Of a stretch of DNA of 17,878 nt, positions 9,711-17,878 are shown piece by piece. The first letter of the stretch is position 1. Each line of letters opens with the position of its first letter. A program made the position numbers and the translations under genes. Below the pieces are notes generated by a model. That model did not search any database. It saw only the letters and a list, made by a program, of their open reading frames with translations, and had not been told where the DNA came from. Source of the stretch: Saccoglossus kowalevskii (taxonomy: Eukaryota > Hemichordata > Enteropneusta > Harrimaniidae). Where the stretch lies: contig NW_003148296.1 in the NCBI RefSeq assembly GCF_000003605.2, positions 1 to 17,878 of the forward strand, given 5' to 3'.

Positions 9711-12700
9711 CTGTACATTGTAGAATAACAAAGTTAAACAGAAAGTAATTTACGAGATCGCGATCATGATTGATGGGCCGGAGAGTTAAGTGTTTTTTTT
9801 AATCCCAGAATTGACGGGATTGAATATTGCCGCCTTTGAAAAAATATATATTACTACGTGAACCGTAGACTTATACATGATATACCATTAAACACAATTA
9901 TTTATATTCCATTTTAGCAAATTTAATCCAATTTATGAATTAGCATAACTTTAATTTAGATGGTATGTCAATAATATTATAATTATATTGCTATTTTAGA
10001 AAAATAGCATAATATGTAAACAATACGGGTTTTACTGTATAAGCATATGTGCGTTTAACCACAAGAGCTGTCAAGAGACTGTACACAGCTGACGAGATTC
10101 GTGTTTTCTTATTGCTACGATACATAACTCTGATAGTTTCGATTCTGCGATTGAAAGGGGGTTGATTTATTTTGCGAATCATTCTTAAGACCGTTTAGTG
10201 CAAGTATAATATATTTGTTGGTTAACCCGCTGTCGTGCCACGTTGATGAACGAAATATATAAAGAGCAACAACCTTTTACTCGATGCCACCGCGCACACA
10301 AGGTAGCCTGGCAACTATAGAAGCCGAATCTTGAAGTACATATTTTAAGGAGAGGCAGTAAAAACAATCCATAATGGGAATGGCATAAGCCACGTGACTG
10401 GACTTTATAGAGTGGCGTACATGTACTGGGCTTGGGTGTTATAGTAAACCCATATAACATCCAATACTAATAAAGAGAGGAGATATTAGAGCAGATATGT
10501 CTCTTAATATGTCATCCACAGATGACTTAAACGTCGCCATAAATGAAGCACGCGTATAAAAATAAGTAGCTTTCCAAGAACTATCAACACTGACACGGCA
10601 AAGCCTCGGTGATTCAAGTCAAATTCATTTATTTGCACGCATATTCACTCCCGCTTATTCACCCCTACAATACTAGCCAATCATAACTCGAGGTACTTAC
10701 CCTTTGTACAATCGATTTAGTCGCTTTGTACTGTATATATTTCTCCGCCGATGAGAGCAGTGCTCCTACGTTATCGATGTTAATACAGCATCGCATAAAC
10801 CCCATACAAGCACGGCGCAGATCGTCCAAACCATAATAATCGGCAGCATTCATCAAACCTGTAAACAAATTACGATACTTTTAATGAGGTGATATGGATA
10901 ATAACAAATAATTGTATTTTATATTTTATTTTGATATAGAATATAATTTATGATAAAAATAACCTTGTTTTGGCAAACGATATCATTCGTTCGATAACAA
11001 GTGTATGACAATATCAATGTGCTACAGTGTACACGCAGCGCGTGTTCGAGTTAGTGTTACTGTGGGTCCTTTATATCGAGCACGACGCAGTGTTTCGACT
11101 GTTTTAGGGGTGCATTAAATGCATAAACATGATTATTAGCAAATTATGAATTGTTCGCCATTTTCGAAATAAAGAAAGGTAATAAACGATAAAAATATTA
11201 GTTTTCGCAAAATAGTGGAGATCCATATCCATATTTTTCGCAATCTAAATGGATTAACAACCCGGTCGGTAGATATGATCAGAGGTACATTACTTGGGGT
11301 TTGTAACTACGGTGACATGATACCAAGATCCCGTCACAATCTCGCTCTCGCATAAGCGTTCCAACTCAGAAAAATGCGAATGCGCATGCCCGAGGTAACT
11401 AGGATACTGGGATGTCCACGATATGACGGATTACGACGGAGAACTATATTTTCTGTACATTTTCGACGTATTACATTTTTCACTATGATGGTGACAAGAA
11501 AAGTTTTATTTTTTTTATTACAAACCTTGAACATTCATTTATATGTGTCATGTCAGAAGGTAGCCTCAGTCTCGCTATCTACGAGAAGAGACTTGAATGG
11601 GATCTTGACATGATGTCACCATACAGTACTATGCGAGTTGCAAACCCCAAGTAATGTACCTCTGATATGATTTATTTAAAAAAAGAAGAAGAAAAGACAG
11701 TTTGCATGTCTTACGATTTATGATTTATGAAATTATGATTTATGTTTACATGTTACCCGGTGAATGTTATAAACCAGGGACGTATCGGCGTTTCCCAACC
11801 ACCTTGACAACGCCCCTAGAAACCAACCAAAATCCCATCCACGTTAATAACGCCCCTAGAAACCAACCAAAACCATACTTTTTATCATAAACTATAAATG
11901 AAAGACCAACTTTCATTTATATGGATGTGTCCATAACAACCATATACACAATTAAAACAACTACACAAATAACACCTTGGTCCCTTCAGAAGGGCAATAG
12001 TATAAACTTGAATATTGTGTAGTTCTAATACACAAAGGCATACATATACCGAAGTAGTGTGTTAGAACAAACTTGTTCACGTATTAACAATGATATAGAA
12101 TAATGGATAACAAACAGTTTTCTTTAAAACTGAATTTAAAATTCTTGTTGGCAAAAAAATGATTACAAATTCTCTAGGCATAACCAAAATGAAAATAAGC
12201 TGTTCATAAAGAAAAAGTTGACCGAGCCATCTCGACGCTGGGGATTCTAGATGGATAGTACATAGGTTAGCAGTATATGTATTAATTGAATATATTGAAT
12301 GTTTTTAAGTTGAAGCCATGCATTTATATTGAAACAATTATAGTAAACTGCACTCTCGAAGCAAATAGCACTTCTCCCGATATATATGTATAAATATTTA
12401 AATTTGAAAATGATTTGTTGAAAATACAAAATACAGTAATCTCGGTCAATCTCTATGTCTCGACTATGGCAACGCCAATGTCAGATATGGGAAACAACGA
12501 CCACCGCTCTTTAATTCCTAAGGTCCATATCCTACCATCTACACCAGGTAACATAGTTCAAATTGTAACCCATAACTGTGACGAGGCATTAGTAATACCC
12601 GACGTTCCGTCCTGTAAAAATCACTCCATAACGCTATTTAGAACAAATAATATCGATTTAATGCGATTTCATTTTGTTTTCATTCTAGATCTTGTAAGCA

Positions 12701-15700
12701 ACTTGGTAATGCAGCAGCTTTGGAACTTATTGCGTTAATGACGTCAATCCATAGCATTGATTCACTATATAATGTCATTTTTAGTCTTCTCAAATTACTG
12801 CAACCCTGTGAGTAATTTAAAGTACTTTGTGAAAATATGATTGATATTTATTAGGGTACAATGTTTTTCATATTTTCATAACAATTTGCTTCCCAGATTA
12901 TTATTAATCTGTTTTTCTTGAAGCAGAAAAATGCAAAAATTATGTTGGCCACTTTCAAGTTGATAAAAGCAAAAATGCTAAATAATAGAATGATTTTCAC
13001 GATCGCTGTTAATTTTTGCATACAATGCAAACTCTAATTTTATTCAGTTTTATCTTCTTCTTTTTTTTATTTTCAAAACAAATAAGACTTGTAATAAAAT
13101 TGAATCAAATAAAAATACGATCAAATATGAAAGTTGAACAACTAACAGGCAGTATGAATGGTAGAAGGTTATCCTAGTTTTAGATACTTATTCAACACCA
13201 TAGTAACCAGGCGTTTCGGCCAATGATTCTCCGTCACTAATCTTTTAATATGGCCTGTTCTTTTTTCCTGGAGACTCTAAAGCCGTAACAATAGAAACCG
13301 TGCGATTCGAATGACGGATGCGGAACTAGCATCGTTCACAATAGACTAAATTCCAAGATGGCGGCATAATAACAAAAATCGTCACTCAAAACTGAAAGCA
13401 CCCACTCAAACTCCAGTAAATGTTGTTTTTATTATAATGCTCTCTATTATTATAATACTATTATTTTGTATTGTTATTACATGATAACGTAAGTGTATAG
13501 ACACGCATTCTAAAGACGTGGAACCTAAATATATTCCGAGAAAACGAAACTATCTTGAAACACGTGGAGTGTGAATGAGTGACAAGGTTGCTGGTGTCTA
13601 TCGTACACACACTACGAATAATAACACTCCGATCTTCGCGCTCAGATCCGGAAATTAAAGGTTTTAATATTATAGCAAACAAACTAATAACAACATGAGC
13701 CTAGCATTAGTGATTTGACGTGCAGTTCGATTAACCTAGGTAACGAAAATGTCAATCAGTATTTACACTTTTCGCTCGACTCAGCGTATTTGATATATAC
13801 AGAAGTTAATTTGAATTAGTTTTCTTGCGCTGTTGAATCTTTTAAGTTCATTCTGAGAAAATGAACTGTTCTACAAACATCACCACACGCATATTCAAGT
13901 GAATGCGGATTCTCATCATAACGTCTAAAATACGAATTCGATTGCGCACCTGCAGCAATCTGAGAATAACAAGAGGTTGATTTATTGCATTGTGGGTATT
14001 ACCAATCACGGGGCTGCGCGTAATCCCATGATCGGCTAGTCTGCTAAATATCCGACCCCCCCTGGGAAGGATTTTGAAACTAATGCCAGCCTTGAGTACT
14101 GTCACCTCAACGCACAATGTCTGGGCCCAGAAGATGGAGGATTTACGAGAATGTTGAACCAGAATTCACGCCCCCAACCATTTTTTTTATTAACTTCCTG
14201 ATTGATTACCTGTCATGCAAAATGTAATAAAGTTGTTGTTTCTAAAAACAAGATGGGCGACTAAGTATTTGTTTGATGAAACGCTGAAAGGTTCTGTTTG
14301 TGTTGGTACGTGTTTACGTCACTGCGCATGCGTATTAGTGTTTTGATGTTTCATCAGTTTTTCCTGTTGCTTGTGCTGCAAAGGTAAAACGTTTAGTTTA
14401 CGATAAACTATGAATGAATAAGTAACATGGTTCATTATAAACATCTCGGGAAGGGTTTATGCTTCAAAAAAATGAAAATTACCGTGACCACGCCCACAAT
14501 ACTAATCACACAACTGTCATGTCATAATCTCAAAAATATAACGATAGTACCCTTTTATTTAGATAGGTAGGTCACTTTTATTTTCCGTCAAACAATAATA
14601 CTGTAAAATGACTAATTTTCCCTGGGTTTAAATTTCACTGATTTACCATTTCAGGCATATTCAGTGGGTTTTAAATTCACGGTTTCGTCATTTAGATAAT
14701 GTGTTCTATGCTAAATTTTACATATTCACTGTGTTTTAATTTAGCGCATTTTTCCAGTCAGCGAAATAAGCTAAATTAAAACCCAGTGAATAATTACCCC
14801 CTTTACAGTAATAAGTTAAATGTGCAGTGCATGTTGTTTTAGTAACCGTGATGTAATGAAATGTAAATATGTACTAGTATCATTGATACTAATAAAAATA
14901 AAATGAAATAACAACTTGAAGATAACTGTAATTTTGTATTTGTCAAAGTTCATATAATTGGTGAAACTGTTACATTTTTTAACATAATTTTTCATGCCAC
15001 GAGATTCTTAGAGCGCCACCCTCGTCACTCTGCTTTGCGTTTTCAATTGGTCTCACGCGACGTTACAACGCATTGAAAAAAAATGTTATTACAGGAAAAT
15101 CGAAATCAGGACGGAAATGTGTTGGTTGACGGATCGTGATATTGCTACCTGGAAAAGCGCATACAAATACTGACAAGCTGTGTTATAATCACCATGATTT
15201 ACGCCTCCAGTGGGACTAATGTGAGGGAAACACTAAATACAATATATATCAAATATCCCACGTAACCGGGGAGTCGTTCTAATTTAGTTGTTGCTTCCAC
15301 TATATTGCTCCAGACTTCCCTAGACGTTTTTTTCAAGTGATATTAATATGCTTTAAATAATAAAGTATATTCGTGAAACGTGTCTGTAATTTACTGACTA
15401 CCAGTATCATACTTCTATGAACAGCGCGCGGGTCGTGTTGACGCCATGACGTATGCATTCCAGTCCCAACGCATGGACCCGATCTGATAATTACGACATC
15501 AAATATTCAAGATGCAAAATTGTTTTCAAACCGGAAATGCTAATATCGTGATGTAATGTGGGTAGCCGATAAACGGACAGACACTACGTAACATATTATA
15601 GATGCCGTATACATATCACAGTAAACGTGTTATTGTCAGTCGGTGCGTGTTTCCTCTCCGACAATCCACGCGAGTGAACTGATAAAAAGATTTTGTGCGT

Positions 15701-16923
15701 GAATTTAATTTCATATAATAAATAAAGCCATTACATTTTAACTATAATGTTATTGTTAAAGTTTTAAATATGATATTCAATTAAAATTTGGGAGGTTTGG
15801 GAGTTAATGTTGATATAAATTAATGGTATCTACCCCCTTAACCTATTGAATTAAATTTAATTAAACTTGAGTTAACTAAATTCAACTATATATGATTGCA
15901 ATTTGAGTTTAATTAAACTTCAAATAAATTGAATTTGATGTAATTTAACTGAATCCAATTTAATGTCTTCACTTTTCACATGTTACACATGAAAGAGTGT
16001 GTGTAAACAGTTGCTATGGTAGTAATGTACGTAACCAGGTAATTTACTGACCTAACAACGTCCTTGCCTGCAAAGTTACGCATCCCGTGTGGATATATTC
16101 AATTAACTGTCGAAAAACATCAGCTTCGAACTCTTGTATGATTATCGTCTTGGGAGTGTTATTGGAAATGAGATGCAGGTTTGGCAACGAGTCGCTTCGT
16201 TTGGTAAACATGCGCATGCTCAGTTTCAAGTCGGCCGTCCCGGACCGCTTCTTTGTATTCGATGATGAAGGCATGAACAACATCTTGTGAAAGACCCTGA
16301 AAACACAATAATGAAATCTATGAGTTGAAACTGATCGGAGTGTTATCTGTGATGTCGTTGGTAGGTGCAATGTATTGACAGCGTGTACATATACGTCAAT
16401 CATCTTTGAACTTCAGAGAGAGATGTCACCTGAGAACGAACTGTGCTTAATAATATTCAGATTTGTGTTGATATGTATATTAATACCTTGATTAAATGTC
16501 AGGTTCCAGGCGCTTGTTGGAAAATATAGTTCAGAGTAGACACTAAACAATTTTTAGCAGTAAAATTTACAGTTTGGGGCAGGGGGTGCGCATTTACATT
16601 TTGACCCCTACGCGGAGTAGAATTGTTATTCTTCCACGTCCTCATTCGAGGCTTGGGGTACATTAATTGGTGCGTGACATTTGACTGCGAACCCAGCCGC
16701 GACTAAAGGGGTATCACTGAGAGGGGTTGTCTTACCTGCTTCGCGCAGCGAGTATCGCCTTCACGCCACATACGGGTTCCTTGTTTTCACCAACTAAAAA
16801 CGTTACGTCACACAGCTCCGGCATGCTGGCCAGAAACTTCAGATCTTCGGACAGACCACATTTGTTCTCGAATCGTGACGAATTGAGACACTCGCTACTT
16901 TCCTGTTGATAGTAGTTCGGCAT
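9186..16923 (-). CDS. gprs: gprs-like BTB-BACK protein (serine-enriched protein), four exons
   Basis: The coding sequence joins 16923-16736, 16296-16052, 10858-10701 and 9710-9186, giving 1116 bases and 371 residues. Junction phases agree at every intron and all introns are GT...AG. Residues 38-145 form a BTB/POZ domain: CDVTFLVG at 38-45, AILAARSRVF at 56-65 and LIEYIHTG at 127-134. A Ser- and Lys/Arg-rich insertion (about 72-108) splits it. Residues 146-290 look like a BACK-type helical region (NAADYYGL at 148-155, AEKYIQY at 182-188, LPEHVVRLVLSRDEL at 218-232). A conserved MNALAYQADP (296-305) leads to a Ser/Thr-rich acidic tail. BTB domains dimerise and BTB-BACK proteins often act as adaptors, for instance to cullin-3 ligases; the molecular role of gprs itself is not something I can state. 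The Drosophila protein is much longer, chiefly in its Ser-rich tail. The ATG at 16921-16923 is the first upstream of the BTB domain in this exon. Confidence 0.88.
9711..10700 (-). other. Intron 3 of the gprs-like gene
   Basis: A 990-base intron with GTAAGT at its 5' end and TGTACAG at its 3' end. Short open frames on either strand (for example 10185-10460, minus) have no recognisable product. The phrase GGTTGATTTATT near 10161 recurs near 13975 in intron 2, probably a fragment of a dispersed repeat. Confidence 0.85.
10701..10858 (-). CDS. gprs: Exon 3 of the gprs-like gene (start of the BACK-type region)
   Basis: The acceptor TTTGTTTACAG|GT completes codon 145 as GGT (Gly). Residues 146-197 follow, with NAADYYGLDDLRRAC near the front and AEKYIQYKATKSIVQR at the end. 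The donor is AGG|GTAAGT, a near-perfect consensus, and the exon ends in phase 0. It is separated from exon 2 by 5.2 kb. Confidence 0.9.
11273..11671. mobile_element. hAT-like MITE with direct-repeat flanks
   Basis: The element is 385 bases (11280-11664). Its left end CAGAGGTACATTACTTGGGG matches the reverse complement of its right end exactly for 24 bases, then for five more after one T/C difference. After a 13-base indel the similarity resumes (GGTGACAT...AAGATCCC). The direct repeat ATATGAT abuts both termini (11273-11279 and 11665-11671), so both borders are defined. CAG-starting ends are typical of hAT elements, whose target duplications are usually 8 bases; here 7 match. It encodes no transposase, so it is non-autonomous. 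It sits inside intron 2 of the gprs-like gene. Confidence 0.8.
11809..11872. repeat. 24-bp direct repeat, two copies at 40-bp spacing
   Basis: AACGCCCCTAGAAACCAACC plus AAAA occurs exactly at 11809-11832 and again at 11849-11872. The 16 bases between them are unique. The exactness suggests a recent local duplication or a small minisatellite. Confidence 0.85.
11893..11921. repeat. Perfect hairpin, 12-bp arms
   Basis: TATAAATGAAAG (11893-11904), the loop ACCAA, then the exact reverse complement CTTTCATTTATA (11910-11921). It lies 20 bases after the 24-bp direct repeat. In an animal intron it has no obvious role and may be a terminus of a small repeat element. Confidence 0.7.
13220..13365 (+). 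promoter_or_regulatory. Promoter-like motif cluster in intron 2 (CCAAT, YY1)
   Basis: A CCAAT box (13220-13224) lies about 130 bases before CCAAGATGGCGGC (13353-13365), a strong match to the YY1 consensus, which is often found at or just after animal transcription starts. CCATAGTAACC (about 13198-13208) resembles an RFX half-site. All read on the plus strand, opposite to the host gene. No transcribed unit can be recognised downstream, so function is conjecture. Confidence 0.3.
14314..14333. promoter_or_regulatory. Paired CRE-like and NRF-1-like motifs
   Basis: TTACGTCA (reverse complement TGACGTAA, an ATF/CREB-type site) at 14314-14321 is followed directly by TGCGCATGCGT (14323-14333), which fits the palindromic NRF-1 consensus. 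Such pairs are common in CpG-type animal promoters and enhancers. It lies in intron 2, about 265 bases from the second MITE. The motifs are plainly in the sequence; activity is inference. Confidence 0.35.
14599..14810. mobile_element. TA-flanked MITE, copy 2
   Basis: 208 bases (14601-14808) between TA dinucleotides (14599-14600 and 14809-14810), in the same orientation as copy 1. By hand alignment about 17 positions differ, so the two are roughly 92% identical. It has the same left terminus CTGTAAAATG and right terminus CTTTACAG, and the same inner CACTGGGTTTTAA or related phrases. No coding capacity. It sits in intron 2 of the gprs-like gene. Confidence 0.85.
15840..15965. repeat. AT-rich low-complexity patch
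   Basis: Repeated variants of AATTTAATTAAACTT and TTGAATT on both strands, including the near-palindrome GAGTTTAATTAAACTTC. The units are irregular. It looks like degenerate simple sequence. Confidence 0.6.
16052..16296 (-). CDS. gprs: Exon 2 of the gprs-like gene (rest of BTB with a basic Ser-rich insert)
   Basis: The acceptor reads GTGTTTTCAG|GG and completes codon 63 as AGG (Arg). The exon gives residues 64-144 and the first base of codon 145. The donor is G|GTCAGT, weaker than the consensus but workable. The insert (about residues 72-108) contains KKR and several Ser residues ahead of the second half of the BTB fold, which begins near TIIIQEFEADVFRQ. An ATG at 16403 opens a longer frame through the intron, but that upstream part (residues unlike BTB) is intronic read-through. 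Confidence 0.9.
16297..16735 (-). other. Intron 1 of the gprs-like gene
   Basis: 439 bases, GTAAG at the 5' end and TTTTCAG at the 3' end on the minus strand. No element or open frame of note lies in it. Confidence 0.88.
16736..16923 (-). CDS. gprs: Exon 1 of the gprs-like gene (start codon, N-terminal half of BTB)
   Basis: Runs from the ATG at 16923 to the donor AG|GTAAG (GT at 16735-16734). It encodes residues 1-62 plus two bases of codon 63. It carries the Ser/Glu-containing N-terminus, the first BTB strand (CDVTFLVG) and most of the AILAARS helix. The context before the ATG is CACC, favourable for initiation. A non-coding leader exon could exist upstream. Confidence 0.88.
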
Positions 16924-17825
16924 GGTGACTCCGTGGTAGATCTGTGTTTATCCTTTAAAACAGATTAGAGACTGAATTTAAGAACCCGATCAACGGTGGT
17001 GTGGCGCCAGTGCCATATAATCTGAGCTTTGTGCGTTTCAGCTGTCGCCTCGTTCTGCCAGTCTGAATGAAAGCATTCACCCCAATCACCCGATATAAAT
17101 AGAATACCGGCAACTTAATTGTTAATTAGTATTCAGAAGACTGTGTTGAGCGGTGTGAATGTACTAGTACACCTCAATTTGTATTCCGTCAGTATGCTTC
17201 CGTTTAAGTATCATTACAACAGATCATTCATTTTTGTTGATGACTGACAGTTTTTGTCATGAGTATATGTCATTACCTTAAACAGTTCAACTACTACATG
17301 ATCCATTGATGCATAACCAACCCCGCCCAATCCGACAAACCCGATCTTTGAATGAATGACAAGGTGATTTTAACGAGGCTCCACGGTTTGATGGAATCGT
17401 CGTAAGGTAAGAGGAACCAACTCCCACAACTTGGAAACTCCGTGTATAGACGCGATAAAGCCAGGAATTGTGGATCGATTCCATGTGGTAATTATGGTCG
17501 GTCAATACCCAGTGTACTTACGTCAATCGCACTCTTGTGCTGGAATGATCGGATGAAAACATTCCGTTTTTACAATTTGTTTTCGCAATGTGGTCATCCA
17601 TGTAAACACTAACCCGATATTGACATCAATGATATCACATTAATTAATACCTATGGCGTAAACGTATAAAGAAGGTACATGGTATGCACCTGGACAGTCA
17701 CACTTACTTGAACATGAGGTCAATACAGGAAGAATGGAGAGGGGGCAATGTTATAGCGTTAACTTTTGTTTGACCCACTATTAACAAGATAGTGTAAATA
17801 ATTTAATTTATTTTGACATTGATTT
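16924..17825 (-). other. 5' flank of the gprs-like gene
   Basis: This holds the 5' untranslated region and presumably the promoter on the minus strand. An acceptor-like run ending in AAACACAG lies about 13-20 bases before the ATG, so an upstream leader exon is possible. A TATA-like string (TATTTATAT on the minus strand, about 17092-17100) is about 170 bases upstream of the ATG, but the same string also reads TATAAAT on the plus strand, so its direction is ambiguous. No other gene is seen. Confidence 0.45.
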
Positions 17826-17834
17826 ATATATATA

Positions 17835-17878
<44 letters not shown>
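17826..17878. repeat. (TA)n microsatellite at the window edge
   Basis: An imperfect start (TATATATATAATATAATA) passes into pure TA repeats that continue to the last base, so the true length is unknown. Confidence 0.95.

Larger units (their letters stand above)
10859..16051 (-). other. Intron 2 of the gprs-like gene, 5.2 kb, rich in transposons
   Basis: Begins GTCAGT and ends TTTACAG on the minus strand. It contains the hAT-like MITE (11280-11664), a 24-bp direct repeat (11809-11872), a hairpin (11893-11921), the second TA-flanked MITE (14599-14810) and an AT-rich repeat patch (about 15840-15965). It also contains promoter-like motif clusters near 13220-13365 and 14314-14333, and open frames on both strands that I do not regard as genes. 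The remaining stretches (10859-11272, 11922-13200, 14811-15840) show nothing I recognise. Confidence 0.85.

Noticed and set aside
12415-12738. A 107-residue open frame on the plus strand within intron 2
   Set aside because: No recognisable domain, no splice or promoter context, and it lies antisense to the host gene's intron. It may be part of a dispersed repeat, since its text looks unlike the surrounding AT-rich DNA, but I cannot show that.
13848-14117. An 89-residue open frame on the minus strand within intron 2
   Set aside because: Not BTB-related, has no acceptor or donor that would keep the gprs-like frame, and its composition gives no domain.
14875-14891. Palindrome TAGTATCA-T-TGATACTA as a functional site
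   Set aside because: Short palindromes of this size arise by chance in AT-rich DNA, and nothing around it suggests a transposon terminus.
16297-16403. Upstream extension of exon 2 to an ATG at 16403
   Set aside because: The clean acceptor at 16297-16299 and the frame-preserving join to exon 1 show this part is intron; its translation does not fit the BTB fold.
17092-17100. TATA-box for the gprs-like gene
   Set aside because: The string is nearly symmetric and could read either way, the transcription start is unknown, and AT-rich text of this kind is common here. Mentioned only as a weak possibility in the 5' flank.
1-17878. tRNA, rRNA, CRISPR array or bacterial-type operon
   Set aside because: No B-box with paired arms, no rRNA-like stretch, no regularly spaced repeats with unique spacers, and the only gene is intron-split.

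Overview
This is eukaryotic nuclear DNA, AT-rich and full of transposon remnants, most likely from a marine invertebrate. A bivalve-like mollusc is my best guess, but that is inference from repeat style and base composition. There is no sign of bacterial gene packing, operons, ribosome binding sites or CRISPR. The only gene I can support is a four-exon gene on the minus strand (16923 down to 9186). It encodes a 371-residue BTB-BACK protein that I recognise as an orthologue of Drosophila gprs (serine-enriched protein). All three introns have GT...AG ends and the reading frame carries cleanly across every junction, so the coding model is strong even without transcript data.

Layout. Positions 1-1082 hold no gene, only a small foldback repeat, a CT run and poly-A tracts. 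Positions 1083-3724 are a decayed, 5'-truncated LINE of the L1/Tx1 type on the plus strand: RT core, C-terminal region with a cysteine-histidine motif, a long (TTA)n array in its 3' region, a polyadenylation signal and an A-tail. Positions 3725-9165 are non-coding. They contain a possible transposon end (4953-5093) and a diverged duplicated block (about 5100-6710, with a third partial copy near 7130-7197) made of degenerate T-rich repeats joined to a block carrying GAGGGCGCACT. An intact-looking MITE with TA target duplications lies at 8409-8619.

Positions 9186-16923 are the gprs-like gene. Its 5.2 kb second intron holds a second copy of the same MITE (14599-14810), a 385-bp hAT-like MITE bounded by 7-bp direct repeats (11273-11671), a 24-bp direct repeat, a perfect hairpin, an AT-rich low-complexity patch and some promoter-like motif clusters. 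Positions 16924-17825 are the 5' flank of the gene, and the window ends in a (TA)n microsatellite that runs off the edge.

I see no previously undescribed multi-gene system. The most informative items are the gene model, the two MITE families with their end structures, and the duplicated T-rich repeat block, which I cannot assign to a known family.
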